From the NCBI RefSeq assembly GCF_009728735.1, contig NZ_CP024636.1, positions 2,750,659 to 2,814,658 of the forward strand: a stretch of DNA of 64,000 bases, written 5' to 3'. A program made the position numbers and the translations under genes. The stretch comes from Pantoea phytobeneficialis. Lineage in GTDB: Bacteria > Pseudomonadota > Gammaproteobacteria > Enterobacterales > Enterobacteriaceae. A model generated the notes under the pieces. It saw only the letters and a list, made by a program, of their open reading frames with translations. It ran no database searches and had not been told where the DNA came from. How positions within the stretch are numbered: the first letter of the stretch is position 1; each line of letters starts with the position of its first letter. This document shows positions 18,975 through 28,460 of the stretch, one piece after another.

Positions 18975-20219
18975 ATGTTTGACGTAAATCCTTTTTTTTC
19001 ACGCCGACGATTATTGCAGGGAGCGGGCGCGCTATGGTTGCTGAGCGTGACGCGCAGCGGGCTGGCGGCCAGCCAGCATATTGTGGCCGTGCGCATCTGG
19101 CCTTCGTCGACGTACTCGCGCGTTACGCTGGAATCCAATGTTCCCCTGCAATACAAACAATTCACGCTGAGTCATCCCGACCGTCTGGTTATCGACATCA
19201 ACAATCTGCATATCAATCCGGTGCTGAAAGGCGTCGATAAACTGGTGCGCGTTGATGATCCCTATATCAAAACAGCCCGCGTGGGGCAGTTCGATCCCAA
19301 TACGGTGCGTATTGTACTGGAACTGAAGCGCAGCGTGGCACCACGCAGCTTCACCCTCGATCCGGTTGCGGGGATTAAGCACCGGTTGGTGGTCGATCTT
19401 TATCCCAGCCAGCGTCAGCCGGAAGAGGATCCCTTACTGGCGTTACTCCAGGATTACAATCAGGGCGATCTGGATCGCGATCAACCTGCGCAGGCCCCGT
19501 TACCGGGTAAAGCCGGACGGGACCGCCCGATTATCATCATGATCGATCCAGGGCATGGCGGGGAAGATCCGGGCGCACATGGCAAATACAAAACGCGTGA
19601 AAAAGATATTGTGTTGAAGATGGGGCGTTATCTGAAGGCGCTGATCGACAAACAACCCAATATGAAAGCCTATATGACGCGCAACGAAGATGTATTTATC
19701 CCGTTGCGTGTCCGGGTGGCAAAAGCGCGCAAGCAGCGTGCGGATTTGTTTGTGTCAATTCACGCCGATGCCTTTACCAGCCGCGCGGCGCGCGGTTCGT
19801 CGGTGTTTGCGCTTTCCACCAGCGGCGCAACCTCTGCCGCGGCACGCTTTCTGGCACAAACCCAGAATGAATCAGACTTGATTGGTGGCGTCAGCATGAG
19901 CGGCGACCGTTATCTCGACCACACCATGTTCGACATGGTGCAGCGGCAGACCATCCATGACAGCCTGAAGTTTGGTAAAGAGGTGTTGTCGCGCATGGGG
20001 CACATCAACCATTTGCATAAACGTACGGTGGATCAGGCCGGTTTTGCGGTGTTAAAAGCGCCTGATATCCCGTCGATTCTGGTAGAGACGGCGTTTATCA
20101 GTAATGTGGAAGAAGAAAGGAAGCTACGTACAGCGCGTTACCAGCATCAGGTAGCGGAAGCTATTCTGCATGGCATCAAAGCGTATTTCGAGAAGGGGGC
20201 GGTGCTGGCGCATCGCTGA
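18975..20219 (+). CDS. amiC: N-acetylmuramoyl-L-alanine amidase AmiC
   Basis: Periplasmic septal amidase that cuts the peptide stem from muramic acid so daughter cells can separate; activated by NlpD. It has 414 residues. The N-terminus carries a twin-arginine signal (SRRRLLQG at residues 9-16, then a hydrophobic stretch), so export is by Tat. An AMIN targeting domain fills roughly residues 35-150. The Amidase_3 domain follows with zinc residues in [14 protein letters not shown] (His194, Glu197 region), SIHADAF and the catalytic LVETAFISN. It is divergent from argA and convergent with the tRNA genes. Confidence 0.97.
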   Translation: MFDVNPFFSRRRLLQGAGALWLLSVTRSGLAASQHIVAVRIWPSSTYSRVTLESNVPLQYKQFTLSHPDRLVIDINNLHINPVLKGVDKLVRVDDPYIKTARVGQFDPNTVRIVLELKRSVAPRSFTLDPVAGIKHRLVVDLYPSQRQPEEDPLLALLQDYNQGDLDRDQPAQAPLPGKAGRDRPIIIMIDPGHGGEDPGAHGKYKTREKDIVLKMGRYLKALIDKQPNMKAYMTRNEDVFIPLRVRVAKARKQRADLFVSIHADAFTSRAARGSSVFALSTSGATSAAARFLAQTQNESDLIGGVSMSGDRYLDHTMFDMVQRQTIHDSLKFGKEVLSRMGHINHLHKRTVDQAGFAVLKAPDIPSILVETAFISNVEEERKLRTARYQHQVAEAILHGIKAYFEKGAVLAHR

Positions 20220-20261
20220 TGGTTGTGGCAAGGATGCCGCGATTCTCCAGACGATAAAAAC

Positions 20262-20283
20262 AAAAAAACACCCGTTAAGGTGC
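20262..20283 (-). terminator. Intrinsic terminator of the tRNA-fMet operon
   Basis: Read on the minus strand: CACC, a short loop, GGTG, then a run of seven T (complement of 20262-20268). It lies 11 bp after the 3' end of the second tRNA and before the convergent amiC stop. Confidence 0.75.
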
Positions 20284-20293
20284 TTATTTGTAT

Positions 20294-20370
<77 letters not shown>

Positions 20371-20423
20371 TCCGTCTGTCGCTGTGCGACTTTTCACATT
20401 GTCTCTCTTCATCTAAGAAGAGT

Positions 20424-20500
<77 letters not shown>

Positions 20501-20513
20501 TCCGTGGATGCGC

Positions 20514-20541
20514 ACTATACTCCGCACGCGCCGCGATGCAA
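20514..20541 (-). promoter_or_regulatory. tRNA-fMet promoter with GC-rich discriminator
   Basis: Minus strand: -35 TTGCAT (complement of 20536-20541), 16-bp spacer, -10 TATAGT (complement of 20514-20519), then GCGCATCC before the first tRNA. A GC-rich discriminator after -10 is typical of stable-RNA promoters under ppGpp/DksA control; relA itself lies at 46963. Confidence 0.7.
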
Positions 20542-20704
20542 CCCCTTTTTGACAGAAAGCACAAAATTTACAGCCAGTTGGTGAATAAAACCTCCAATAG
20601 GTTATTTATTGTACGTATATCAAGGTCGCACTGGGTGGCGGATTTCATTCTGTCGGCCCCTTTGCTATCGTCGCCATGCAAACTATCGATAAAAAGAGAA
20701 GGTC

Positions 20705-21853
20705 ATGAAAGCAAATCGTGTGAAGTATGCACTTACTGGCGCATTTCTCGCGCTGTTGGCGGGTTGTAGCTCCAAACCTACGGATCGTGGCCAGCAATAT
20801 ATAGATGGCAAGTTGGATCAGCCGCTGGGCCTGGTGAACCAGCCGAATGCGAAAGGGCGTCCGGTCAATGGCCGGGACTTTGGCGATCAGGTTCGTCAGA
20901 TTCAGTCTGCGTCCTCCGGGTTGTATGGCCGCAACACCGGTACCTACAGCGCGATTGAAAACTGGCTGATGTCAGGCGGTGATACCCGTCAGTTGCGTCA
21001 ATTCGGCCTTAACGCTTATCAGATGGAAGGGACGGATAACTACGGCAACGTGCAGTTCACCGGTTACTACACCCCGGTGGTCGAAGCACGTTATACCCGT
21101 CAGGGCGAATTCCAGTACCCGATTTATCGTATGCCGCCTCGCCGCAGTGGGCAAAAATTACCCAGCCGCGCTTCTATCTATAGCGGCGGCCTCGATGACC
21201 GTTATGTTATTGCTTACAGCAACTCGCTGATCGACAACTTTATGATGGATGTTCAGGGCAGCGGCTATGTCGACTTCGGCGATGGGCGGCCACTGCGCTT
21301 CTTTGGTTACGGCGGTAAAAACGGCTGGGCTTACCATAGCATTGGAAAGGAGCTGATCGATCGTGGTGAAGTGAAACGCGAAGATATGTCGATGCAGGCG
21401 ATTCGTCAGTGGGCGCAGACACATTCACCAGAAGAGGTGCGTGCACTGCTGGAAACCAACCAATCTTTCGTGTTCTTCAAACCGGAAGAGTATGTACCGG
21501 TACGTGGTGCCAGCGCCGTGCCGCTGATAGCCAAGGCTTCGGTGGCCTCTGACCGTTCGCTGATCCCTGCCGGGACGGCGCTGCTGGCGGAAGTGCCGCA
21601 GTTAAACGAGAAGGGCAAGTTTAACGGTAAGTATGAAATGCGTCTGATGGTGGCGCTGGATGTCGGTGGTGCGATTAAAGGCCAGCATTTTGACATCTAT
21701 CAGGGCGTCGGCCCGGATGCCGCTCATTTGGCTGGTTTCTACAACCATTATGGTCGTGTCTGGGTGCTTAAAGCGGCACCGGGAGCCGGTCAACCGCTGT
21801 TCAGCACCGCACAAAGCGGCAATAATGGTTCGTTGTTGTTAGGTTCCAATTAA
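20705..21853 (+). CDS. mltA: Membrane-bound lytic murein transglycosylase A
   Basis: Outer-membrane lipoprotein that cleaves the glycan strand of peptidoglycan, forming 1,6-anhydromuramyl ends. It has 382 residues with a lipoprotein signal peptide (LALLAGC, lipid-modified Cys21), followed by the MltA domain and the C-terminal 3D domain (ALDVGGAIKGQHFDIYQG, which holds the catalytic Asp). It is maturated by Lgt, also encoded in this window. It stands alone between the tRNA genes and tcdA with its own start region. Confidence 0.97.
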   Translation: MKANRVKYALTGAFLALLAGCSSKPTDRGQQYIDGKLDQPLGLVNQPNAKGRPVNGRDFGDQVRQIQSASSGLYGRNTGTYSAIENWLMSGGDTRQLRQFGLNAYQMEGTDNYGNVQFTGYYTPVVEARYTRQGEFQYPIYRMPPRRSGQKLPSRASIYSGGLDDRYVIAYSNSLIDNFMMDVQGSGYVDFGDGRPLRFFGYGGKNGWAYHSIGKELIDRGEVKREDMSMQAIRQWAQTHSPEEVRALLETNQSFVFFKPEEYVPVRGASAVPLIAKASVASDRSLIPAGTALLAEVPQLNEKGKFNGKYEMRLMVALDVGGAIKGQHFDIYQGVGPDAAHLAGFYNHYGRVWVLKAAPGAGQPLFSTAQSGNNGSLLLGSN

Positions 21854-21900
21854 ATTTTCCTCTGCGGGCGTTATCGCTCGCACGATCAGTAAGGTTTGTT

Positions 21901-22704
21901 ATGACAGTGGTTAGCGACGCCTGGCGGCAACGCTTTGGCGGCACGGCGCGTCTGTATGGGCAGGATGCGTTGCAGCGTTTTGCCGACGCCCATTTTTGCG
22001 TGATTGGCATTGGCGGTGTGGGTTCCTGGGCGGCAGAGGCACTGGCGCGTACTGGGATCGGTAAAATCACCCTGATTGATATGGACGATGTCTGTATCAC
22101 CAATACTAACCGGCAGATTCATGCGTTGCAGGGCAAAGTGGGCCAGGCAAAAACTGAGGTGATGGCGGAGCGTATCCGCGCGATTAACCCGGAATGTGAG
22201 GTCATCTGTATCGATGATTTCATCACGCCGGAAAACAGCGCAGAACTGCTGCCGGTCGGCTTCGATTATGTGATCGATGCGATCGATAGCGTACGGCCCA
22301 AAGCGGCGCTGATTGCCTGGTGTCGGCGCAACAAGATTCCGTTGATCACCACCGGTGGTGCCGGTGGACAGATTGATCCGACGCAGATCCAGGTAAGCGA
22401 TCTGGCGAAGACCATTCAGGATCCGCTGGCGGCGAAACTCCGTGAGCGTTTGAAAAACGATTTTGGTGTGAAGAAGAACAGCAAAGGTAAGCTGGGCATC
22501 GATTGCGTGTTTTCGACGGAGGCACTGGTCTATCCGCAACCAGACGGCAGCGTCTGTGCATCCCGCAGCACCGCAGAAGGTCCGAAGCGGATGGATTGCG
22601 CCGCCGGATTTGGCGCTGCGACGATGGTGACCGCGACCTTTGGTTTTATCGCGGTTTCACACGCGTTGAAGAAATTCCTCGCGCGAGCAGCGCGGCAACA
22701 TTAA
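21901..22704 (+). CDS. tcdA: tRNA threonylcarbamoyladenosine dehydratase TcdA (CsdL)
   Basis: ATP-dependent E1-like enzyme that closes tRNA t6A37 to the cyclic ct6A form. It has 267 residues. The nucleotide-binding motif [19 protein letters not shown] is near residues 36-54, followed by the acidic strand TLIDMDDV. A hydrophobic C-terminal segment ([21 protein letters not shown]) is typical of the family. The gene converges on csdE with a 4-bp overlap; CsdA-CsdE supply sulfur-transfer partners that act with TcdA in E. coli. Confidence 0.97.
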   Translation: MTVVSDAWRQRFGGTARLYGQDALQRFADAHFCVIGIGGVGSWAAEALARTGIGKITLIDMDDVCITNTNRQIHALQGKVGQAKTEVMAERIRAINPECEVICIDDFITPENSAELLPVGFDYVIDAIDSVRPKAALIAWCRRNKIPLITTGGAGGQIDPTQIQVSDLAKTIQDPLAAKLRERLKNDFGVKKNSKGKLGIDCVFSTEALVYPQPDGSVCASRSTAEGPKRMDCAAGFGAATMVTATFGFIAVSHALKKFLARAARQH

Positions 22705-23147
22705 ATATGCTGGCGTGCGGCACGTTGCACTGCGTCGGCCAGTGCCTGCAATCCGCTGCTGCGAGAGGCGCTGAGCTGAGCGCGCAGGCCAAGCGTATCA
22801 AACAGCGCCAGTGGGTCCTGTTGCAGCAGGGCGGCTGGCGTTTTCCCTTCGACCGCGGTGAGTAGCACCGCCAGCAAGCCACGCACGATGCGACCTTCAC
22901 TGTCGCCATAGAAATGTAAGGTGCCATTGCTTTGTAGCTGGCTACTCAGCCAGACGCGATTCTCACAGCCAGTCAGTTCGATTTCAGCGGATTTTAAATC
23001 CTCCGGTAAAGCAGGCAACTGACGACTCAACTGAATCAACTGACGATAACGGTCTTCCCACTGATAAAAATGGCTGAATTTCTCCGTCAGGCTGGCCTCG
23101 GTAATCAGATCACCAAACGGGTGCGGGGCGAGAAGGGCTGTGCTCAT
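22701..23147 (-). CDS. csdE: Cysteine desulfuration protein CsdE
   Basis: SufE-like sulfur acceptor that takes persulfide from CsdA. It has 148 residues; the acceptor Cys61 sits in LTGCENRVW and the SufE core [22 protein letters not shown] is intact. I prefer the ATG at 23147, four bases after the csdA stop, which gives the family length. A GTG twelve bases upstream, inside csdA, is an alternative. It is co-transcribed with csdA. Confidence 0.95.
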   Translation of the reverse strand: MSTALLAPHPFGDLITEASLTEKFSHFYQWEDRYRQLIQLSRQLPALPEDLKSAEIELTGCENRVWLSSQLQSNGTLHFYGDSEGRIVRGLLAVLLTAVEGKTPAALLQQDPLALFDTLGLRAQLSASRSSGLQALADAVQRAARQHI

Positions 23148-23151
23148 TGTA

Positions 23152-24357
23152 TTATTCACTCAGTAAATCCACGGCGCTATGCATGGCGCGCACCAGCGCG
23201 TCCACGTCCTGCAAGTTATTATAGGGGGCGAACGAGACACGCAGCGTGCCGCTGACACCCAGTGCCGCCATCAGGGGCTGGGCGCAATGTTGACCGGCGC
23301 GCAACGCGATGCCATGTTCTGCCAGCAGTGTGACGATATCGCTATGATGGATACCCGCGATATCGAACGCCAGCAGGCTGCTGCTGCCGCAGCGGAAACT
23401 GCGGAAACCGGGCAGGGCGCTCAGCTGTTCTTCGGCGAGGCTTGCCAGTTGCTGGCTCCACATCTCCATCTTTTCCGCGTTGTGCTGGCTGAGCCACCGC
23501 AGCGCAGCGCTTAAGCCAATCACCCCTGCCACATTCGGTGTACCCGCCTCAAAACGCCACGGCACCGGTTGTGGGGTGAAACCGCTGAAATCCACCTGCG
23601 TCAACATTTTGCCGCCACCTTGCCAGGGGGACATGGCTTCGAGTAATTCCGCCTTGCCATACAGCACGCCAATACCCATCGGCCCGTACAACTTATGGCC
23701 GGAGAACGCATAAAAATCGATATCTTCAGCCTGCACATCCGGTGCGCAATGCACCACACCCTGTGCGCCATCGACCATCACTTTGGCACCCACGGCATGT
23801 GCCAGCTGAATCGCCTGCGCCAGGTCCGGGCAACCACCGGTGACATTCGACATCTGACCGATAGCCAGCAGACGGGTACGTGAGTTCAGTAAGTGAGGCA
23901 ACTGCTGAATATCGGGCAGGCGATTGGCCCCCAGCGGCCATTTCACCACTTTTGCGCCTTTTGCTTGCGCCACCATCAACCAGGGCACCAGATTGGCGTG
24001 GTGCTCCGCCTCACTCACCACAATTTCATCGCCAGGTTGCAGACGCGGAGCCAGCCAGCTGTTTGCCACCAGGTTGATGGCTTCAGTGGTCCCACGCGTC
24101 CAGATAATTTGTCGGTCATCGGCAGCATTCAGCCAGCGTGCGACCAGGCCGCGTGCCTGTTCATATTGTTCTGTCAAGGCACGCGCGGCGGCAAACTGGC
24201 TGCGATGTACCGTCCCGGCGCTCAGGGAATAGAATTGTTGCGTGGCCTCAATCACCGCCAGCGGTTTCAGGGCGGTGGCGGCGCTGTCGAGATAGACACC
24301 AGCATCAGCCAGCGCGGGGAATTGCTGGCGAAAAGCGGTGGGCGTAAAAATGGTCAT
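23152..24357 (-). CDS. csdA: Cysteine desulfurase CsdA
   Basis: PLP-dependent class V aminotransferase-fold enzyme that removes sulfur from cysteine and passes it to CsdE. It has 401 residues from [14 protein letters not shown], equal in length to E. coli CsdA; a further upstream in-frame start adds 20 residues without homology. The PLP lysine is in [11 protein letters not shown] and the persulfide cysteine is Cys358 in [10 protein letters not shown]. It is followed at once by csdE. The 212-bp region upstream is shared with the divergent ygdI. Confidence 0.96.
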   Translation of the reverse strand: MTIFTPTAFRQQFPALADAGVYLDSAATALKPLAVIEATQQFYSLSAGTVHRSQFAAARALTEQYEQARGLVARWLNAADDRQIIWTRGTTEAINLVANSWLAPRLQPGDEIVVSEAEHHANLVPWLMVAQAKGAKVVKWPLGANRLPDIQQLPHLLNSRTRLLAIGQMSNVTGGCPDLAQAIQLAHAVGAKVMVDGAQGVVHCAPDVQAEDIDFYAFSGHKLYGPMGIGVLYGKAELLEAMSPWQGGGKMLTQVDFSGFTPQPVPWRFEAGTPNVAGVIGLSAALRWLSQHNAEKMEMWSQQLASLAEEQLSALPGFRSFRCGSSSLLAFDIAGIHHSDIVTLLAEHGIALRAGQHCAQPLMAALGVSGTLRVSFAPYNNLQDVDALVRAMHSAVDLLSE

Positions 24358-24410
24358 ATCCGGCCTGTTGTGATGAGTTTTTAGGACCAGACTGAAAGTC
24401 GGTCTGTAAC

Positions 24411-24439
24411 CTGGCAAAGCTGGGAAAGTGCGTTATGCT
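24411..24439 (+). promoter_or_regulatory. ygdI promoter candidate
   Basis: CTGGCA at 24411-24416, 17-bp spacer, TATGCT at 24434-24439. Four of six bases match each sigma-70 consensus hexamer. It would leave a 5' leader of roughly 120 nt before the ygdI ATG. Confidence 0.5.
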
Positions 24440-24569
24440 AATTATTGCAAGGTTTAAACCAAAACCCGCATTAGAAATCGACCTTTACCAGTCGATTTCA
24501 CTTTTTCAGCTGCCTCTGGTCAGCGTCTCGCGGGTGGTTTGATGCAATCAATCTGCAAGGAGATAGAAA

Positions 24570-24794
24570 ATGAAAAAACTCGCCGCAGTGCTGGCCGTGT
24601 GTACCATGGCCTTTACCCTGGCTGCCTGTTCCAGCAACTACGTGATGCATACCAATGATGGCCGCACCATTGTTGCTTCTGGCAAACCTAAAGTAGACGA
24701 TGATACCGGTATGATCAGCTATAAAGATGCCAATGGCAACCAGCAGCAGATTAACCGCTCAGATGTCAAAGAGATGGTTGAGATGGGGCAGTAA
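24570..24794 (+). CDS. ygdI: YgdI/YgdR family small lipoprotein
   Basis: 74-residue lipoprotein. The signal peptide MKKLAAVLAVCTMAFTLAAC ends with the lipobox cysteine Cys20, followed by the compact YgdI/YgdR SH3-like domain (YVMHTNDGRTIVASGKPKVD, then DANGNQQQINRSDVKEMVEM). The role is unknown. A good ribosome site (AAGGAG) precedes the ATG. Serine after the lipid cysteine predicts outer-membrane sorting. It converges on the gcvB terminator, which can also serve this transcript. Confidence 0.93.
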   Translation: MKKLAAVLAVCTMAFTLAACSSNYVMHTNDGRTIVASGKPKVDDDTGMISYKDANGNQQQINRSDVKEMVEMGQ

Positions 24795-24802
24795 TCGACA
24801 GA

Positions 24803-25000
24803 TAAAAAAAAGCACCGCAATTTGCGGTGCTATGTAAATCACTTTGGACAGACAGGGTAAATCTACAGGAATTAAAAGCTTGATCTGCAATCGTCAGATC
24901 AAAATGCAAACACAACATCACGACCACAAGCCAAAAGCTCTCCAAAAGTCTGCGAACTAACGCACATTTCCAGAAATCTTTTCGTTCCGGCTTAGGAAGT
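24803..25000 (-). ncRNA. gcvB: GcvB small regulatory RNA
   Basis: Hfq-dependent sRNA that represses many amino-acid and peptide transporter mRNAs. The minus strand starts ACTTCCTAAGCCGGAACGAA (E. coli GcvB begins almost identically), contains the GU-rich R1 target-binding segment (GTGATGTTGTGTTTGC), the conserved TTTACCCTGTCTGTCC stretch, and ends in the terminator hairpin AGCACCGCAA/TTGCGGTGCT plus eight T. It is about 198 nt, against 205 in E. coli, and lies between ygdI and the divergent gcvA exactly as in E. coli. Confidence 0.95.
24804..24831 (-). terminator. GcvB intrinsic terminator (usable by ygdI)
   Basis: Hairpin AGCACCGCA/TGCGGTGCT at 24811-24831. On the minus strand it runs straight into eight T; on the plus strand the downstream bases are not T-rich. 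It is therefore mainly the gcvB terminator. Confidence 0.9.
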
Positions 25001-25006
25001 GCGGCA

Positions 25007-25035
25007 ACTATAGGTATTTGCTGGAGCTTCCTCAA
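25007..25035 (-). promoter_or_regulatory. gcvB promoter
   Basis: Minus strand: -35 TTGAGG (complement of 25030-25035), 17-bp spacer, -10 TATAGT (complement of 25007-25012). This spacing puts the transcript start at 25000, precisely the first base of the conserved GcvB sequence. Confidence 0.8.
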
Positions 25036-25050
25036 CGGACAATTTATAAT
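25022..25050 (+). promoter_or_regulatory. gcvA promoter, overlapping the gcvB promoter
   Basis: Consensus -10 TATAAT at 25045-25050 with a weak -35 (TGGAGC) 17 bp upstream. The two divergent promoters share about 14 bp. A CTAAT motif, the core recognised by GcvA in E. coli, lies at 25068-25072. Confidence 0.65.
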
Positions 25051-25129
25051 GTCTCGGATTAAAAAAACTAATACCGTATGACTTGTTATAAGTTGCAGTA
25101 TTACTCTGTTGATCCGGATACGGAAAACC

Positions 25130-26047
25130 ATGTCAAAACGCCTTCCCCCGCTGAATGCTTTACGCGTCTTTGATGCTGCGGCACGCCATTTAAGCTTTAC
25201 CAAAGCTGCTGAGGAGCTGTTTGTTACCCAGGCAGCTGTCAGCCATCAGATTAAATCTCTGGAAGATTTTCTCGGTCTTAAGCTATTTCGCCGGAGGAAT
25301 CGTTCGCTTTTGCTGACGGAAGAAGGGCAAAGCTACTATCTGGATATCAAGGAAATTTTCTCCGCGCTAAACGATGCGACGCGTAAACTACAGGCACGCA
25401 GCGCCAAAGGGGCGCTGACGGTTAGCCTGCTGCCGAGCTTTGCCATTCAGTGGCTGGTGCCACGTCTTTCCAGCTTTAATACAGCTTATCCGGGTATTGA
25501 TGTTCGCATCCAGGCCGTTGACCGCGATGAAGAGAAACTGGCGGATGATGTGGATGTGGCGATTTTCTATGGTCGTGGCAACTGGCCGGGGTTACGCGTG
25601 GAGAAACTCTACGCGGAATATCTGTTGCCGGTTTGCTCACCGTTATTGCTGACCGGGGACCATCCTCTGAAGTCACCGGCTGATCTGGCGCACTTCACAC
25701 TGCTGCACGATGCCTCACGCCGTGACTGGCAATCCTATATCCGCCAGCTAGGCTTGCAGCACATTAACGTGCAGCAGGGACCGATTTTCAGTCACAGCGC
25801 GATGGTGTTGCAGGCGGCGATTCACGGTCAGGGCGTGGCGCTGGCGAATAATGTGATGGCGCAGAGCGAAATTGAAGCGGGTCGTCTGGTCTGTCCTTTT
25901 AATGACGTATTGGTCAGTAAAAATGCTTTTTATCTGGTTTGTCATGACAGTCAGGCAGAACTGGGTAAAATAGCCGCCTTTCGACAGTGGATCCTGGCCA
26001 AAGCCGCAACCGAACAAGAGAAATTTCGTTTTCGTTACGATCACTAA
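25130..26047 (+). CDS. gcvA: LysR-type regulator GcvA of the glycine cleavage system
   Basis: Activator/repressor of gcvTHP and activator of gcvB, responding to glycine and purines with GcvR. It has 305 residues. The N-terminal winged helix-turn-helix (LRVFDAAARHLSFTKAAEEL, then VTQAAVSHQIKSLE) is near residues 10-50, with the LysR substrate-binding domain after it. The start MSKRLPPLNALRVFD at 25130 matches E. coli GcvA; an in-frame ATG seven codons upstream is less likely. It is followed by ygdD and rlmM on the same strand. Confidence 0.97.
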   Translation: MSKRLPPLNALRVFDAAARHLSFTKAAEELFVTQAAVSHQIKSLEDFLGLKLFRRRNRSLLLTEEGQSYYLDIKEIFSALNDATRKLQARSAKGALTVSLLPSFAIQWLVPRLSSFNTAYPGIDVRIQAVDRDEEKLADDVDVAIFYGRGNWPGLRVEKLYAEYLLPVCSPLLLTGDHPLKSPADLAHFTLLHDASRRDWQSYIRQLGLQHINVQQGPIFSHSAMVLQAAIHGQGVALANNVMAQSEIEAGRLVCPFNDVLVSKNAFYLVCHDSQAELGKIAAFRQWILAKAATEQEKFRFRYDH

Positions 26048-26097
26048 CGCGTTGATTGTTGCACAGTGACGTGCGTATTCACTCTGAGGATTGTTTG

Positions 26098-26493
26098 ATG
26101 TCCAGTCGTGCGATGTTTATTTTTGCAGCCATTAGCGGTTTCACGCTGGTGGCTTTTGGTGCTTTTGGTGCCCATGTGTTGAGTAAATCCCTTGGCCCAG
26201 CTGAGATGGCGTGGATTCATACCGGCCTTGAGTATCAGGCCTATCATACGCTGGCGATTATCGGTCTTGCATCGGCGATGTTGCGCCGTGCCAATATCTG
26301 GTTTTACTGGAGCAGCGCGGCGTTAGCCTTGGGCACCGTGTTGTTCAGCGGCAGCCTCTATTGCCTGGCGCTGTCGCATCTGAAGTTTTGGGTATTTGTA
26401 ACGCCAGTCGGTGGCTTTGGCTTCCTGATTGGCTGGTTTTTGATGTTGATTGGCGCACTGCGTCTGAAACGAAAGGCAGAACGCCATGAATAA
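26098..26493 (+). CDS. ygdD: YgdD, DUF423 inner-membrane protein
   Basis: 131-residue hydrophobic protein with about four membrane segments and the DUF423 pattern ([19 protein letters not shown] near the N-terminus, [15 protein letters not shown], then [16 protein letters not shown]). The biochemical role is not known. The start at 26098 follows GAGG; an alternative 14 codons upstream lacks homology. It overlaps rlmM by 8 bp, so the two are likely one operon. Confidence 0.94.
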   Translation: MSSRAMFIFAAISGFTLVAFGAFGAHVLSKSLGPAEMAWIHTGLEYQAYHTLAIIGLASAMLRRANIWFYWSSAALALGTVLFSGSLYCLALSHLKFWVFVTPVGGFGFLIGWFLMLIGALRLKRKAERHE

Positions 26494-27586
26494 AGTTTTA
26501 CTCTATTGCCGTCCCGGCTTTGAGAAAGAGTGTGCGGCAGAGATCAGTGCGAAAGCGGCTGTGCGTGAGATCTATGGTTTCCCGCGCGTAAAAGATGATG
26601 CCGGTTATGTGTTATTTGAGTGCTACCAACAGGAAGATGCAGAAAAACTGATCAGCCAGTTGCCGTTTGCTGAACTGATTTTTGCCCGCCAGATGGTGGT
26701 GGTGGGTGAGTTGCTGCGTGATTTGCCGCCAGAAGATCGTATTTCACCGATTGTCGGTATGCTGACGGGCGTGGTGGAGAAGGGCGGTGAATTGCGTGTT
26801 GAAGTGCCGGACACGAATGAAGCCAAAGAGCTGACCAAATTCTGCCGCAAATTTACCGTGCCGCTGCGTGCCAGCCTGCGTGAAAATAAAATTCTGCTCA
26901 ACTACGAAAGCCCGAAGCGTCCAGTGGTGCATGTGTTCTTTATTGCGCCCGGCACCTGTTATGTCGGCTACTCATTGCCGCAGAATAACTCGCCGTTCTA
27001 TATGGGCATTCCGCGTCTGAAGTTCCCGGCCGATGCGCCGAGCCGTTCCACTTTAAAACTGGAAGAGGCGTTTCACGTCTTTATCCCGGCTGACGAATGG
27101 GATGAACGTTTGGGCAGTGGGATGTGGGCGGTTGACTTGGGGGCATGCCCCGGCGGCTGGACTTATCAGTTGGTGAAACGCAGCATGATGGTGTATGCGG
27201 TTGATAATGGCCCGATGGCTCCGAGCCTGATGGATACCGGGCAGGTTACGCATTGCCGTGAAGATGGTTTCCGTTTCCGCCCACCGCGTAACAACATCAG
27301 TTGGCTGGTGTGCGACATGGTGGAAAAACCAGTGCGCGTTGCCAGCCTGATGAGCGAATGGCTGGTCAATGGTTGGTGCCGCGAGGCGATCTTTAACCTC
27401 AAGCTGCCGATGAAAAAGCGCTACGAAGAGGTGACGCAAAATCTGGCAATGATCGATGCCACCCTGAAAGAGCATGGTATCAATGCGCAGATTCAGGCGC
27501 GTCAGCTCTATCATGATCGCGAAGAAGTGACGGTGCATGTGCGCCGTATCTGGGCCGCCGTCGGTGGTCGCCGCGACGAACGCTAA
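26486..27586 (+). CDS. rlmM: 23S rRNA 2'-O-ribose C2498 methyltransferase RlmM
   Basis: Methylates the ribose of C2498 in 23S rRNA before subunit assembly, using S-adenosylmethionine. It has 366 residues, with an N-terminal THUMP-like region and a C-terminal Rossmann methyltransferase fold ([17 protein letters not shown] near residue 216, VCDMVEKP, and [14 protein letters not shown] holding the catalytic lysine). It overlaps ygdD and is followed by a REP-like palindrome. In E. coli the fucose genes lie between this gene and xni; they are absent here. Confidence 0.97.
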   Translation: MNKVLLYCRPGFEKECAAEISAKAAVREIYGFPRVKDDAGYVLFECYQQEDAEKLISQLPFAELIFARQMVVVGELLRDLPPEDRISPIVGMLTGVVEKGGELRVEVPDTNEAKELTKFCRKFTVPLRASLRENKILLNYESPKRPVVHVFFIAPGTCYVGYSLPQNNSPFYMGIPRLKFPADAPSRSTLKLEEAFHVFIPADEWDERLGSGMWAVDLGACPGGWTYQLVKRSMMVYAVDNGPMAPSLMDTGQVTHCREDGFRFRPPRNNISWLVCDMVEKPVRVASLMSEWLVNGWCREAIFNLKLPMKKRYEEVTQNLAMIDATLKEHGINAQIQARQLYHDREEVTVHVRRIWAAVGGRRDER

Positions 27587-27598
27587 TTTTGCTATATA

Positions 27599-27645
27599 CG
27601 TAGCGGCGCGATTATCGCGCTGATGTTGAAAGTCGCGGCGCTACG
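27599..27645. repeat. REP-like palindromic repeat between rlmM and xni
   Basis: Left arm CGTAGCGGCGCGATTATCGC and right arm GTCGCGGCGCTACG are inverted with slight decay in the centre. It occupies most of the 80-bp gap between two convergent genes. Confidence 0.82.
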
Positions 27646-27666
27646 AATTCGTGTTAATGAGCAACA

Positions 27667-28425
27667 TTATTGGTGGTTATACCGCAGCGTATTCAGATTG
27701 CCCTGCAATACCAGGTCCCGCTTCAATGTCGAGACCTGGCGGCAAATCTCCGCCATATCACGCTGTGCCTGCAATTTCCCCTGCCACTTTGTTGGCACTT
27801 GATCCCACTGCTGGTAAATCGCTTCCAGCGAACCAAATTGCGCAATCAGTTCCCGCGCACTTTTCGGGCCGATGCCCGCCACACCGGGAATCTTGCTGCT
27901 GCTGATGCCACACAATCCCCAGTAATCCGCCAATTGACCGGGTGTGACGCCGAACTCTTGTTCGATAAAGGGGACGTCCAGCCAGCGTTTCTGGAAGTAA
28001 TCGCGAATGCGGATATTCGGGGCCAGCAGTTGGCAATAACCTTTGTCTGTCGAAACGATGGTTGCCTGATGTCCGGCATCAGCCATTTTGACCGCCAGTG
28101 TGGCGGCCAGATCATCGGCTTCGTCCAAATCGGCGATCCAGCAACTGACCCCTGCCGCCTGAAACGCTTGTTGGATGGCAGGCATTTCCGACTGCAAATC
28201 ATCCGGCATCGGTGGACGGCCCGCCTTGTAATCCGGCAATAACGTATGACGCCAGCCAGGCTGGCGTGTGGCACTATCAAACACCGCAACCACATGTGTC
28301 GGGCGGGTATGGCCCAACAACTGATGTAATGCTGCCACGCAGGCATCGCGGCATGGTGAGCCCTGAACGGCATGTAAACGACGGATCAGGTTCAGGGCAT
28401 CAACAATAAGAAGATGGAAAGACAT
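27667..28425 (-). CDS. xni: Flap endonuclease Xni (ExoIX)
   Basis: FEN-1-like 5' nuclease related to the nuclease domain of DNA polymerase I, acting on flaps during DNA repair. It has 252 residues. The N-terminus [19 protein letters not shown] gives the first metal-binding Asp, with further acidic metal ligands in [13 protein letters not shown] and [12 protein letters not shown]. The helix-hairpin-helix [21 protein letters not shown] is near residues 175-195. It lies 35 bp after ppnN on the same strand. E. coli has sdaC-sdaB between ppnN and xni; they are missing here. Confidence 0.95.
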   Translation of the reverse strand: MSFHLLIVDALNLIRRLHAVQGSPCRDACVAALHQLLGHTRPTHVVAVFDSATRQPGWRHTLLPDYKAGRPPMPDDLQSEMPAIQQAFQAAGVSCWIADLDEADDLAATLAVKMADAGHQATIVSTDKGYCQLLAPNIRIRDYFQKRWLDVPFIEQEFGVTPGQLADYWGLCGISSSKIPGVAGIGPKSARELIAQFGSLEAIYQQWDQVPTKWQGKLQAQRDMAEICRQVSTLKRDLVLQGNLNTLRYNHQ

Positions 28426-28460
28426 GATGATAGCGGCAGCCCGCAGGCTGCCTTCCTGAG

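Noticed and set aside
24795..24840. Terminator hairpin after ygdI taken as a plus-strand terminator
   Set aside because: The T run is only on the minus strand, and the sequence matches the 3' end of GcvB; any role for ygdI is secondary.
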